A DNA stretch of 43,278 nucleotides from Deltaproteobacteria bacterium (GTDB taxonomy: Bacteria; Myxococcota_A; UBA9160; UBA6930). The stretch covers positions 1 to 43,278 of the forward strand of contig NYZB01000122.1 of assembly GCA_002687015.1 (NCBI GenBank). The letters are read 5' to 3'. Numbering within the stretch: position 1 is the first letter of the stretch; every line of letters starts with the position of its first letter. This document shows, piece after piece, positions 25,050 through 36,029 of this stretch. Made by a program: the position numbers and the translations under genes. Below the pieces are notes generated by a model. It was not told the origin of the DNA and did not search any database. It was given only the letters and a program-made list of their open reading frames with translations.

Positions 25050-26422
25050 TCACGGGCTGGGCTCCAGCTCGCACTCCCGAATCTTCTGCAACAGCGTCTT
25101 GTAGGACACCCCGAGCAACCCGGCGGCCTGCTTCCGGTTCCATCCGGTGTGATAGAGCACGCGCTCGATCGTCTCTCGTTCGGCCTCCTGGGAGGCCCGA
25201 CGACCGACCTCCTTGAGGGGCACCTCGCCGGCCGTCTCCTCCACCTCGTCGAGCAGGTCGAGGAAGTTCCGCGTGCGCCGCGCCGTGCCCGACTCCCCCT
25301 GCACGAGCTCTCGCAGGATCGCGTCCTCGCTGCCGAGCACCACGATGCGCTTGATCCAGTTCTCGAGCTCGCGGATGTTGCCCGGGAAGGGGTAGCGATC
25401 GATCAGCGAGATCAGGGCCGGCGAGAGAGCGGGGCGCGGGCGCCCGTAGCGCCCTGCGTACTGCCGGAGGAAGTGGTCGATGAGCCCCGGGAGCTCGTCC
25501 CGGCGCTCGCGCAGCGGCGGGACCTCGACGGCGACCACGTTCAGGCGAAAGAAGAGATCCTCGCGAAAGCCGCCGCTGCGGGTGAGCTCCTCGAGGGGGC
25601 GGTTCGTCGCGCTCACCAGGCGCACGTCCACCGAGATCTCCGCGTTGCCCCCCAGCCTCGAGAAGGTCCCATCCTGCAGGACGTGGAGCAGCTTGGCCTG
25701 GGCCGCCGGGCTCATCTCGCCGATCTCGTCCAGGAAGAGGGTGCCGCGGTGGGCCTGGTCGAACTTGCCGGGCTTGCGCTGATGGGCGCCCGTGAAGGCG
25801 CCCTTCTCGTAGCCGAAGAGCTCGCTCTCCAGCAGCGACCCGGGGAGCGCGGCGCAGTTCACCTTCACGAAGGGCCGGTCGGCGCGAGCCGAGGAGGCGT
25901 GTACCGCGCGGGCCACGACCTCCTTGCCGACCCCGCTCTCTCCCTGGATCAGCACGGTGACGTCGGTGTCGGCGATCTGGTCGAGGATCCCCCGCACCCG
26001 CGCCAGGCTCTCGCCCTCCCACAGGACCTGGGCGGGCACCTCGCCGGGTGACTCCGGTCGCAGCACGCGCCCGATCAGCGCGTCGAGCTCCGCCTCGGAG
26101 AAGGGCTTGTTCAGGTAGTCGGTGGCTCCCTGGCGCATCGCCTCCACGATCGAGGAGGCCTTGCCCACGACCGAGAGCATCACGACGGGAAGCTCCGGAA
26201 ACTTCTCCTTGATCTGCACCAGGGTCTCGATGCCGTCCTGGCCCGGCATCATCACATCGAGGATCACGAGGTCGGGTGCGGCGCCGGCGTCGAGGAGCTG
26301 CAGGGCCCGGCGCCCGTCCTCGGCGGTGTCGACGGCATAGCCCCGGCTCTCGAGCAGGCTGGTCAGGTAGCTGCGGATCCCCTCCGCATCGTCGACGACG
26401 AAGATCCGCTGCGTCGGGCGGC

Positions 26423-26426
<4 letters not shown>
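25050..26426 (-). CDS. Sigma-54-dependent response regulator (NtrC family)
   Basis: Starting at GTG 26426 the protein has 458 residues. The receiver domain has DD12-13, phospho-acceptor Asp57 (VILDVMMPG) and the YLNKPF lysine. The AAA+ domain has Walker A GESGVGKE near 168, GAFTGA near 222 (the sigma-54 contact loop) and LFLDEIGEMSP as Walker B. A Fis-type helix-turn-helix (NRKQAAGLLGVSYKTLLQKI) ends the protein. All parts needed for activating sigma-54 promoters are present. Its GTG overlaps the kinase stop by 4 bases, so the pair forms a two-component system. Its TGA abuts the TGA of the convergent beta-helix gene, the two being the halves of one TGATCA. Targets are unknown. Confidence 0.94.
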
Positions 26427-29441
<3,015 letters not shown>

Positions 29442-29459
29442 CGAGGCCCCAGGAGACCG

Positions 29460-31106
29460 TCAGAGCGGGCGGAACGTGAAGACGAGCTCCCGGAGGTCGC
29501 GGCCGCGGCCGCGCAGCACCGCGCGCTCCACAACGGCTCCGAACGCCGGAAAGTAGGGGGCCCGCTCGACGGAGTACTCGAGCTCGGGCGGGAGCTCGAT
29601 GCGAAGCAGGGCGGAGCCGACGGCGACCGTCGCGGCGCCGTCCTCGAGCTTGGGCTCGAGGCCCGGCGCCAACGGGAACGAGAAGCAGGCCTCCCGTGGC
29701 GGGCGGTCGAAGCTGTCGATGATCACGAGCCCGCTCCCGTCGAGCTCGAAGCGCCGCCGATGCAGCACCTCGGGCGTGGCCCACCCGGCGCAGACGGCCT
29801 CGGCCGCGCCACCGCCCTCGGGCGAGGGAATGACGCTCGGCAGGGCCACGTCCGGGCGGCCGCCGATCCGGTGGGCCGCCCACAGCTCGGCCTGCTCCTC
29901 GCCTTCGATCTCGACCGTGGCGTGGGAGGTGGTGGCCCTCGCGGCCTCGCGCAGGGGGCCGGGCACGTATTCGGTGACGCCGGTGTCGGTGACCACCCGC
30001 TCGCTCCCGAACGAGAGCTCGAAGGAGAGCGCGTCGCAGTGGGCGTGGCCCGGCTGATGGGAGGGGCTCGGGAGCGACGCCGTCACGAGCAACGTGAAGG
30101 GGCCCGCCTCGAGCCGGGCAAAGCCACTCTCGCACAGGTGAACGGCGCCGGACCCGGCCTTCGTGTCGAGGCCGAGAGCTTCCGCGTAGGCGAGCAGGAT
30201 CTCGGGGCGCTGGGCCACCCCGAAGGCGGAGTCACCGAACAGGGCGATCTCGCCGTCCGGATGGGTGAGGAAGCGCAGGGCGCCGAGCATCCGCTCGGCC
30301 GTGGCGATCAGGTAGTCCAGCGTGTCGGTGCGGAGCCGAGCCTCCGGAGCGCGCGCCACGTTGATCAGGTCGAGGAGGTTCTCGAGCAGCAGAGCGTGGT
30401 AGCTCGTGCAGCGCTCGTAGTGCAGGCCGTCGGCCGGAACCTGCTCGGCGAGCTCGGCGCACAGCGCGGCCTGGGCGCCCCGCCAGATCTCCGACTCCGA
30501 GCCGTCGAGGAGCACCCCGCCGAAGACCAGGGCGAGCTGGTTCCACAGGTAGTGGTTCGCGAGCAGATGGGTCTCGGGATCGGCTGCCAGGGTCGCGAGC
30601 TGGTCCGCGAGCGAGCCCACGAGCGTGGTGCGCGCGGCGGCGTCGCCGGCGAGGGCGCCCTCGTCCAGGAGCAGCTTTCCCCAGGCGAAGCTGCGGAGGC
30701 TGATCGGGAAGGGAGCCCAGCCCACGCCCTTCGGATGGTTCCGGTACCAGGACTCCATCACCTGGAGCCGCTCTGCCGGAGTCAGGCCGGCGTGGCGCAC
30801 CCAGTCGAACTGGTGGAGGTGGTAGGCCCAGAGCGGCCCCGCATCGGAGTGATCCCAGTCGATGGCGCTGCCCCAGCTCACCTCCTGGCCGATCAGGCCG
30901 AGCCGATCGAGCCCGTGGACATCGATGTGGGCCGGGGGCGGGGGGAAGGGAACGGGGGGGGCGCTCACCGCGAGCTGCGGGGGCGCCCCACCCGCCCTGC
31001 GAGGTCCCCGCGCGGGCAGGAGACTCCGGCGCAGCTTGCCCGTCCACTGGGAGGGGCGCATGTACCAGAGGGTGCGAAGCAGGCGAAGGAAGGGCTGGGG
31101 GGTCAT
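29460..31106 (-). CDS. Heparinase II/III family protein
   Basis: A 548-residue protein with the two-part layout of heparinase II/III-like polysaccharide lyases. An N-terminal alpha-helical toroid contains WYRNHPKGVGWAPFPISLRS and HLLANHYLWNQLALVFGG. A C-terminal beta-sandwich begins around HQPGHAHCDALSFELSFG, which has the conserved His-rich family motif, and TDTGVTEY. No signal peptide is visible, and the family also contains cytoplasmic members of polysaccharide loci that act on uronic-acid glycans. The start overlaps the rsmI stop by 4 bases (ATGA), so the two are co-transcribed although functionally unrelated. It converges on ligA with an 18-base gap. Substrate is unknown. Confidence 0.88.
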   Translation of the reverse strand: MTPQPFLRLLRTLWYMRPSQWTGKLRRSLLPARGPRRAGGAPPQLAVSAPPVPFPPPPAHIDVHGLDRLGLIGQEVSWGSAIDWDHSDAGPLWAYHLHQFDWVRHAGLTPAERLQVMESWYRNHPKGVGWAPFPISLRSFAWGKLLLDEGALAGDAAARTTLVGSLADQLATLAADPETHLLANHYLWNQLALVFGGVLLDGSESEIWRGAQAALCAELAEQVPADGLHYERCTSYHALLLENLLDLINVARAPEARLRTDTLDYLIATAERMLGALRFLTHPDGEIALFGDSAFGVAQRPEILLAYAEALGLDTKAGSGAVHLCESGFARLEAGPFTLLVTASLPSPSHQPGHAHCDALSFELSFGSERVVTDTGVTEYVPGPLREAARATTSHATVEIEGEEQAELWAAHRIGGRPDVALPSVIPSPEGGGAAEAVCAGWATPEVLHRRRFELDGSGLVIIDSFDRPPREACFSFPLAPGLEPKLEDGAATVAVGSALLRIELPPELEYSVERAPYFPAFGAVVERAVLRGRGRDLRELVFTFRPL

Positions 31107-31930
31107 TTCGTGTCACGCTCCGCTTGTGCCAGGGAGTAGATCTCGCGTTTCGGCAACGCGGCGCGCGGCGCCAACGCTGCGGCGACCTCGCGTGGGGACT
31201 CGCCCCGCTCGACGGCTTCGCGCACCTCTCGCTGGAGGGCCTCGCCGCGCAGCGCGGGCACGGGGTCGGCGCCGGCCACCACCAGGGTCACCTCGCCGCG
31301 GGTGCCCTCGGAGAAGCGCCGTGCGAGCTCGCCGAGCGGGGCGCGCACCACCTCTTCGTGCAGCTTGGTCAACTCCCGGGCGAGGCAGGCGGAGCGGTCG
31401 CCCCAGAGCTCGTGCAGCTCGGCCAGGGTGGCGGCGACCCGCTTGGGCGACTCGTAGAACACCAGCGTCTCGGGTCGCTCCGCAAGGGCGGCCAGCCGCT
31501 GCCTTCTCTCGCCCGCCTTGCGCGGCAGGAAGCCGACGAAGAGGAAGGGCGTCGCGGGCAGGCCGGAGGTCACCAGGGCGGAGAGCACGGCCGAGGCTCC
31601 GGGTATCGGCACCACGGTATGCCCCGCTGCGGCGACTTCTGCGACCAGGCGCTCGCCGGGGTCGGAGACCAGCGGCGTCCCCGCATCCGACACCAGGGCC
31701 GCCGTACCCTCCCCCTCGAGCGCCGCCAGCACCGAGGCGACCCGCGCCTGCTCGTTGTGGGCGTGAAGGGAGCGCGGACGACCGGGGATCCCGTGGCGCG
31801 CAAGCAGCACCCGGGTGCGCCGGGTGTCCTCGGCGAGGATGCAGGTCGCCTCGCGGAGCACGCGGAGGGCCCTCACCGTCACATCCTCCAGGTTCCCGAT
31901 CGGTGTCGCGACGATGTAGAGCGTCCCCAT
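31103..31930 (-). CDS. rsmI: 16S rRNA 2'-O-methyltransferase RsmI
   Basis: 275 residues starting MGTLYIVATPIGNLEDVTVR, the near-invariant opening of RsmI. Further family motifs are ILAEDTRRTRVLLARHGI, LVSDAGTPLVSDPGERLVAE, PGASAVLSALVTSGLP and FVGFLPRK. RsmI methylates the ribose of C1402 in 16S rRNA using SAM. ATG 31930 is chosen because homology begins exactly there, although the frame is open further upstream. It is divergent from yraN with a 54-base gap, a common bacterial pairing, and overlaps the heparinase-like gene downstream. Confidence 0.96.
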   Translation of the reverse strand: MGTLYIVATPIGNLEDVTVRALRVLREATCILAEDTRRTRVLLARHGIPGRPRSLHAHNEQARVASVLAALEGEGTAALVSDAGTPLVSDPGERLVAEVAAAGHTVVPIPGASAVLSALVTSGLPATPFLFVGFLPRKAGERRQRLAALAERPETLVFYESPKRVAATLAELHELWGDRSACLARELTKLHEEVVRAPLGELARRFSEGTRGEVTLVVAGADPVPALRGEALQREVREAVERGESPREVAAALAPRAALPKREIYSLAQAERDTK

Positions 31931-31984
31931 CCCAATCCGCCGTCGGCTACCCTCCCGTCCCCGCCCGGTCCCATGGGAGACGCC

Positions 31985-32383
31985 ATGACCGGACGAAGAG
32001 ACGGAGGGGGCGACGCTCGGCGTTCCCTCGGCGCCTACGGTGAGGCGCGCGCTGCGGAGCATCTGGAGAGCCGAGGTTACCGAATCGTGGCGCGCAACGT
32101 GCGTGCCGGCGGGGTGGAGATCGATCTGATCGCCCGGCAGGGTCGGACCCTCGTGTTCGTCGAGGTCAAGGCCAGGCGAAGCCGGCGCTTCGGGGTGCCG
32201 GAAGAGGCGGTCGACGCGCGCAAGCAGGAGCGCCTGGTCCGCGGTGCACGCGCCTGGCTGGCTGCGCACAGGCACCGGGGGCGAGCACGCTTCGACGTGA
32301 TCATCCTGGAGCCGGATCCAGAGGCGGACCCGGCGGCCGAGCTCCGCCTCCGCCACATCGAGAACGCCTTCGAGACCGGTTGA
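31985..32383 (+). CDS. yraN: YraN/UPF0102 family endonuclease-like protein
   Basis: 132 residues with the restriction-endonuclease-like core of UPF0102: GAYGEARAAEHLESRGYRIV, then GGVEIDLIARQG, then LVFVEVKARRSRRFG. The Asp, Glu and EVK lysine occupy the PD-(D/E)XK metal-site positions. The family's biological role is not settled. ATG 31985 has GGGAG 5 bases upstream; ATG 31973 is an alternative adding four residues. It sits next to rsmI as in many bacteria. Confidence 0.93.
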   Translation: MTGRRDGGGDARRSLGAYGEARAAEHLESRGYRIVARNVRAGGVEIDLIARQGRTLVFVEVKARRSRRFGVPEEAVDARKQERLVRGARAWLAAHRHRGRARFDVIILEPDPEADPAAELRLRHIENAFETG

Positions 32384-32438
32384 GCCGGGTGTCCCTTCGC
32401 GCCCCTCCCGACGTGTGCGTTCGCTATAGATTCGGCCC

Positions 32439-32798
32439 ATGGCCGAACGCGTCGACAAGCCCTGGGGGCACGAGCTGATCTGGGCCCACACGGATCGGTA
32501 CGTCGGCAAGCTCCTCGTCATCGAGGAGGGCCATCAGCTCTCGCTGCAGTACCACGAGGTGAAGGACGAGACGATCTACGTGGTTTCGGGCCGGCTGCGG
32601 CTCGAGCTCGAGAACGACGCGGGCGAGATCGTGACGGAGGAGCTCGGCCCTGGGGATCACCGGCGCATCGGCACGGGCCGGCGCCACCGCTTCGCTGCCC
32701 TCGAGCACACGGAACTCGTGGAGGTGTCCACTCCGGAGCTCGACGACGTGGTGCGCCTCGAGGACGACTACGGGCGCGAGGGGACGAGCGAAGCCTGA
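32439..32798 (+). CDS. Cupin protein, mannose-6-phosphate isomerase type II-like
   Basis: A 119-residue single cupin domain. KPWGHELIWAHTDRYVGKLL begins it, then LQYHEVKDETIYVVSG holds the first cupin motif with His and Glu metal ligands, and GPGDHRRIGTGRRHRFAA the second. This matches the cupin half of type II phosphomannose isomerase/GDP-mannose pyrophosphorylase fusions and stand-alone relatives. A sugar-phosphate isomerase role is plausible but not proven. It is 55 bases after yraN on the same strand and converges on rplS. Confidence 0.85.
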   Translation: MAERVDKPWGHELIWAHTDRYVGKLLVIEEGHQLSLQYHEVKDETIYVVSGRLRLELENDAGEIVTEELGPGDHRRIGTGRRHRFAALEHTELVEVSTPELDDVVRLEDDYGREGTSEA

Positions 32799-32815
32799 AG
32801 CGCGTGGGGGAGGAA

Positions 32816-32829
32816 GGGAAGGCCTTCCC
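32816..32829. terminator. Palindrome GGGAAGGCCTTCCC between convergent genes
   Basis: A perfect 14-base palindrome lies in the 36-base gap between the cupin and rplS stops. It can form a short 5-bp stem with a 4-base loop and is flanked by G/C runs rather than a T tract. It may end transcription of the rpsP operon and the cupin gene. Confidence 0.4.
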
Positions 32830-32834
32830 CCCAG

Positions 32835-33380
32835 CTACTCCTTCGGCTCGGCCTCGTCGTCTCCCGCCGCGGCGGCCTCGTCACCGCCCTCTCCGGCCGC
32901 GGCCTCGGGCTCCTCCTCGATCGGCGCTGCGACCTCGAGCTCTTCGCCCTGGGCGGCGGCGGCCTCCGATGCGGCGGCCGCGGTCCCCACCTCGGCGGCT
33001 TCGGCGGCCTCTTCGGAGACCAGCCCCGACACGTCGCGCACCTTCGAGCGCAGGCGGGCCTTCTTGCCGCGCAGCTCGCGCAGGTAGTAGAGGCGCGAGC
33101 GGCGCACGTGGCCGCGGCTCTTGATCTCGACCTTCTCCACCGAGGGCGACTCGACCGGAAAGATCCGCTCCACGCCCACGCCGTAGGAGACCTTGCGCAC
33201 CGTGAAGGAGGCCGAGCTACCGCCGCGGCGGCGCCGGATCACGACGCCTTCGAAGACCTGGGTGCGCTCCTTGTCGCCCTCCCGGATCTTCACGTGCACG
33301 CGCACCGTGTCACCGGGGCGGAAGGGGGGCAGGTCGCGGCGCCGGCTCTGGCGCTCGATCACGTCGACGGGGTGCATCAT
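32835..33380 (-). CDS. rplS: Ribosomal protein bL19 with long acidic C-terminal tail
   Basis: The first ~120 residues are a standard bL19 of the 30S-50S interface: [57 protein letters not shown] and [21 protein letters not shown] further ~60 residues follow, almost entirely Ala, Glu, Gly and Asp, where the family usually ends near 115-120. The frame and GC-rich codons continue smoothly into the tail, so it does not look like a frameshift. It is last in the rpsP-khpA-rimM-trmD-rplS operon, and its ATG overlaps the trmD stop by 4 bases. The next codon is also ATG. Confidence 0.95.
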   Translation of the reverse strand: MMHPVDVIERQSRRRDLPPFRPGDTVRVHVKIREGDKERTQVFEGVVIRRRRGGSSASFTVRKVSYGVGVERIFPVESPSVEKVEIKSRGHVRRSRLYYLRELRGKKARLRSKVRDVSGLVSEEAAEAAEVGTAAAASEAAAAQGEELEVAAPIEEEPEAAAGEGGDEAAAAGDDEAEPKE

Positions 33381-34120
33381 CGGTCTCCTCGCGCCGTCCC
33401 CGTTCCTTCTCCTGCCGGCGTGTCGGGTCCTGCCGAGAGGAGATCGGGGCGGCGCGTTCGGGTTCGCTCGAGGGCTCGTTGCTTTCTCCAGCCGCTCGTC
33501 TTCGCGTGGTCACCCGAACGCAGGACGTCGGGAACCTCGAGTCCGCGAAAGGCGGCAGGCCGGGTGTATTGGGGTCCTTCCAAGAGTCCGTTCTGGAACG
33601 ACTCGGAGAGGGCCGACTGCGGGTTGCCGAGCACGCCCGGGAGGAGGCGCGACACCGCCTCGACCACGGCCATGGCGGGGATCTCTCCCCCCGACAGGAC
33701 GACGTCTCCGATCGAAATCTCCTCGTCGATGGCGAGCTCGATGGCTCGCTGATCCACTCCTTCGTATCGCCCGCACACGAGGACCAGATGGCTCTCGCCC
33801 GCCAGCCGCTCGGCGCCTCGCTGGTCGAAGGGCACTCCCTGGGGAGAGAGCAGGGCCACTCGGGCCTCCCGCTCCGGGCCCTTCGGGCCCGCAAGGTCTT
33901 CGACGGCTTCGACCAGGGGTTCGGGCTTCATGACCATGCCCGGGCCGCCCCCGTAGGGCTCGTCGTCCACCGTGCGGTGGCGATCGTGGGTCCAGGCCCG
34001 TAGGTCGTGGACCGCGATCGCCAGGAGCTCGCGCTCCAGCGCCGCGCCGAGAATCGATGTGCGCGTGAATCGTTCGAAGAGCTCCGGAAAGATCGTCACG
34101 ACGTCGATCCTTCGGAGCAT
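33377..34120 (-). CDS. trmD: tRNA (guanine-N1)-methyltransferase TrmD
   Basis: 247 residues starting [16 protein letters not shown] at ATG 34120, with GGAGG at 34126-34130 as ribosome-binding site. TrmD makes m1G37 in tRNAs and prevents frameshifting. The SPOUT knot motifs are all present: [61 protein letters not shown] and the helix with [20 protein letters not shown]. The C-terminus runs about 20 residues beyond the domain. It lies between rimM and rplS in the conserved order. Confidence 0.96.
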   Translation of the reverse strand: MLRRIDVVTIFPELFERFTRTSILGAALERELLAIAVHDLRAWTHDRHRTVDDEPYGGGPGMVMKPEPLVEAVEDLAGPKGPEREARVALLSPQGVPFDQRGAERLAGESHLVLVCGRYEGVDQRAIELAIDEEISIGDVVLSGGEIPAMAVVEAVSRLLPGVLGNPQSALSESFQNGLLEGPQYTRPAAFRGLEVPDVLRSGDHAKTSGWRKQRALERTRTRRPDLLSAGPDTPAGEGTGTARGDR

Positions 34121-34161
34121 CCTGTCCTCCTTCCGGTTTCCTCTGGCCGAGAGGGATTTCC

Positions 34162-34698
34162 TCAGTCCTGGTCCACCAGCCCCGGGAGGGCGGCGACCGT
34201 GATCCGACCCTCTTCGAGATCGATCTCCTGCAGGATGTCGCGGGCGGTGGGGATCAGGTGCCGTCGGCCCCGCGCGTCCACGACCACGAGCAGGTCGTGG
34301 GCGCCGGTCTCCCAGATCTCGGCGACCCGGCCCAGGGCTTCGCCCCCTTCGAGCGCGACCTCGCAGCCCACGAGCTGGTACCAGTAGAACTCGTCTTCGG
34401 GCAGTGCGGGAAGCGCTGCGGCGGGCACGGTGACCCACCATCCCTCGAAGGCCGCTGCGTCATCGCGACAGGCGAGACCCTCGAGCTTCAGCCTGACCTC
34501 TCCGCGTCGTCCCGTTCCTCCTCCTTCGAGAGCGAAATGCCTGGGGGCGGGATCCTCCGCCCCTCGCTCGGGCTCGGCGAGGGCGACCTCGTCTTGTCCG
34601 AGCAGGTTGTCCGGTCCGTCGCCCAGGATGCGAACGCGCATCTCGCCCCGCGTTCCGTGGGGTCCGATGACGAGTCCGAGGACGACGCGCTGGTGTGT
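34162..34698 (-). CDS. rimM: 16S rRNA processing protein RimM, start codon unresolved
   Basis: RimM helps assemble the 30S head and binds bS19. The N-terminal barrel reads RVVLGLVIGPHGTRGEMRVR, containing the family's GPHGxRGE motif. The C-terminal PRC barrel has YWYQLVGCEVALEGGEALGR and RHLIPTARDILQEIDLEE. The first canonical start, ATG 34641, lies after the GPHG motif and would remove about 20 conserved residues. Between the khpA stop and that motif the frame holds only CTG, ACG, GGA, AGG, GAA, GCA, ACA, CAC and CAG. A GGAAGG stands 6 bases before ACA 34698, which I use as the coordinate. A substitution in the sequence or an unusual start is possible. Confidence 0.85.
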   Translation of the reverse strand, partial: THQRVVLGLVIGPHGTRGEMRVRILGDGPDNLLGQDEVALAEPERGAEDPAPRHFALEGGGTGRRGEVRLKLEGLACRDDAAAFEGWWVTVPAAALPALPEDEFYWYQLVGCEVALEGGEALGRVAEIWETGAHDLLVVVDARGRRHLIPTARDILQEIDLEEGRITVAALPGLVDQD

Positions 34699-34712
34699 TG
34701 CTTCCCTTCCCG

Positions 34713-34943
34713 TCAGTCGACGATCTCGAGTCGGGTGCCGCGGCCGTGGCTCGCCGCGCCGATCACCGCGCGCATGGCCTTCGCCACGCGGCCCTGGCGA
34801 CCGATCACCCGACCGCGATCGTCGTCGGCGGTCTCCAGCTCGAGCATGCTGCCACCGTCGGTCGCCGTGACCTTCACCTGGTCGGGCTCGCTCACGATGG
34901 CCTTGGCGATGAACTCGACGAGCTCCTGGGTCTTCTCCGACAT
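34713..34943 (-). CDS. khpA: KH-domain RNA-binding protein KhpA
   Basis: 76 residues, the usual size of the KhpA/YlqC family. A single type II KH domain has the GxxG loop in RGRVIGRQGRVAKAMRAVIG. The protein binds RNA, often with KhpB, and in several bacteria influences cell division or small-RNA function. Its ATG starts one base after the rpsP stop, so the genes abut exactly. Its stop is a few bases before the rimM coding region. The position between rpsP and rimM is the standard one. Confidence 0.95.
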   Translation of the reverse strand: MSEKTQELVEFIAKAIVSEPDQVKVTATDGGSMLELETADDDRGRVIGRQGRVAKAMRAVIGAASHGRGTRLEIVD

Positions 34944-35240
34944 CTAGGCCGTCCCCTCTGCCGCACCGGCCGCCTCGACGGGCGCGGGCGGCGTATCCTG
35001 ACCGAGCTTGCGCGCGCGCTTCAGCAGCGCCTTCACGGAAGGCGCGAGCTGGGCGCCCTTGTCGACCCAGGCCTGGATCTTCTCGGCGTCGAGCTTGATC
35101 TCCGGCGGCTCGCTGATCGGGTCGTAGGTCCCGAGGTACTCGAGGGCGCGACCGTCTCGCTTCTCGCGATGATCGATCGCGATCACCCGGTAATGCGGGC
35201 GCTTCTTGGCGCCACCGCGCTTCATGCGAATCTTGACCAT
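34944..35240 (-). CDS. rpsP: Ribosomal protein bS16
   Basis: 98 residues starting MVKIRMKRGGAKKRPHYRVI, the invariant opening of bS16, followed by DGRALEYLGTYDPISEPPEI and KIQAWVDKGAQLAPSVKALL. It is an assembly protein of the 30S subunit. ATG 35240 is chosen because homology starts there; an upstream ATG at 35267 would add nine residues unlike the family. The C-terminus carries a short Pro/Ala-rich tail. This is the first gene of the operon, with a promoter candidate and hairpin upstream. Confidence 0.96.
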   Translation of the reverse strand: MVKIRMKRGGAKKRPHYRVIAIDHREKRDGRALEYLGTYDPISEPPEIKLDAEKIQAWVDKGAQLAPSVKALLKRARKLGQDTPPAPVEAAGAAEGTA

Positions 35241-35323
35241 GGATCTCCCTCGGGCCCGCGTCGGCATCGCGACCGCGGCTGGGGTGTGTTCGGAGACCGG
35301 AAGGAACCGTCGCGGCGGGGCGA

Positions 35324-35340
35324 GATTTCCGTTGGAAATC
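35324..35340 (-). repeat. Inverted repeat GATTTCC-N3-GGAAATC in the rpsP leader
   Basis: Two perfect 7-base arms (35324-35330 and 35334-35340) flank a 3-base loop, about 84 bases before the rpsP start and inside the predicted transcript. It could fold as a hairpin in the mRNA leader or serve as a protein site. No known ribosomal-protein leader motif was recognised. Confidence 0.5.
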
Positions 35341-35371
35341 GCTGCCCTAGAGCGTCTTCCGGCGGGCGGGA

Positions 35372-35400
35372 AAGCTAGGCGACCCCCGCTCGCGGGTCAA
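35372..35400 (-). promoter_or_regulatory. Promoter candidate for the rpsP operon
   Basis: On the minus strand TTGACC (35400-35395) and TAGCTT (35377-35372) are separated by exactly 17 bases. The -35 matches at 5 of 6 positions, the -10 at only 3. It lies about 130 bases before rpsP, in the 178-base gap after the small zinc-ribbon gene. Confidence 0.5.
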
Positions 35401-35418
35401 CGACGGCGGAATGGGCCC

Positions 35419-35631
35419 TCAGCGACGCCGGGGGGCCAGGCCCTGGCGGGCCTGCTCCTTCTCCCGGGAGCACGCGGCGCAGGCATAGAGCTCCTTGTGG
35501 GGTGTCTGGAGCCGCTCATAGCCCCGGTCGAGGGCCACCCGACGAACGCTGGCGGTCTGCTGGCCGCAGAAGTCGCAGCGCAGGGTCTCACCAGAGCCTC
35601 GGCTCTCGCTGTTCGGGCCTTGGGAGCTCAC
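35419..35631 (-). CDS. Small zinc-ribbon protein
   Basis: About 70 residues from GTG 35631. The middle holds LRCDFCGQQTASVRRVALDR and the end LYACAACSREKEQARQ: two CxxC pairs about 30 residues apart, as in small zinc ribbons. The function is unknown. It sits between a DUF721 gene 11 bases upstream and the rpsP operon, all on the same strand. The frame is open further upstream through the DUF721 gene, so the start is chosen from length and position. No good ribosome-binding site is visible. Confidence 0.6.
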   Translation of the reverse strand: MSSQGPNSESRGSGETLRCDFCGQQTASVRRVALDRGYERLQTPHKELYACAACSREKEQARQGLAPRRR

Positions 35632-35642
35632 GGCGGGGGAGC

Positions 35643-35969
35643 TTACCCCACCCGCCCAGAGGGGTCCGGGTCCACGCGGAAGCGAAGCTCGCTGGGGGCT
35701 GCTTCCCCCAGCTCGGCCCTCAGGGAGGCGAGGATCTCGGTCCGACGCATCTGGAGCTGCTGGGACCAGACGGGGCTCCGCACCGAGACGAGCAGCACGC
35801 CACCTCGGAGATCGACCGGCTCGGCGTGCGCCGCGTCCTCTCCGAGCGCCGAGGCCCAGGCGTCGAAGAGCGCGAAGGCCGGACCCGCAGCCTCGTGGCC
35901 GAGCTCGGCCAGCACGCGGCCGACCATGCCTCCGACCCGCTCCGGGTCGCGCCTGGGCCGCCGGCTCAT
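35643..35969 (-). CDS. DUF721/DciA-like protein
   Basis: 108 residues with the DUF721 pattern: GRVLAELGHEAAGPAFALFD, a central VDLRGGVLLVSVRSPVWSQQ and LQMRRTEILASLRAELGE. Members related to DciA load or regulate the replicative helicase in many bacteria without DnaC, and others have no known role. The VWSQQLQ segment is the most conserved part and is intact. The gene is 60 bases after the DUF1015 gene on the same strand and just before the zinc-ribbon gene. Confidence 0.85.
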   Translation of the reverse strand: MSRRPRRDPERVGGMVGRVLAELGHEAAGPAFALFDAWASALGEDAAHAEPVDLRGGVLLVSVRSPVWSQQLQMRRTEILASLRAELGEAAPSELRFRVDPDPSGRVG

Positions 35970-36029
35970 CCGGGGCGCTCCACATCGCCCGCTCCCCGGT
36001 GGCTCATCCGGGCCGCTCCCCCCGGCCGC

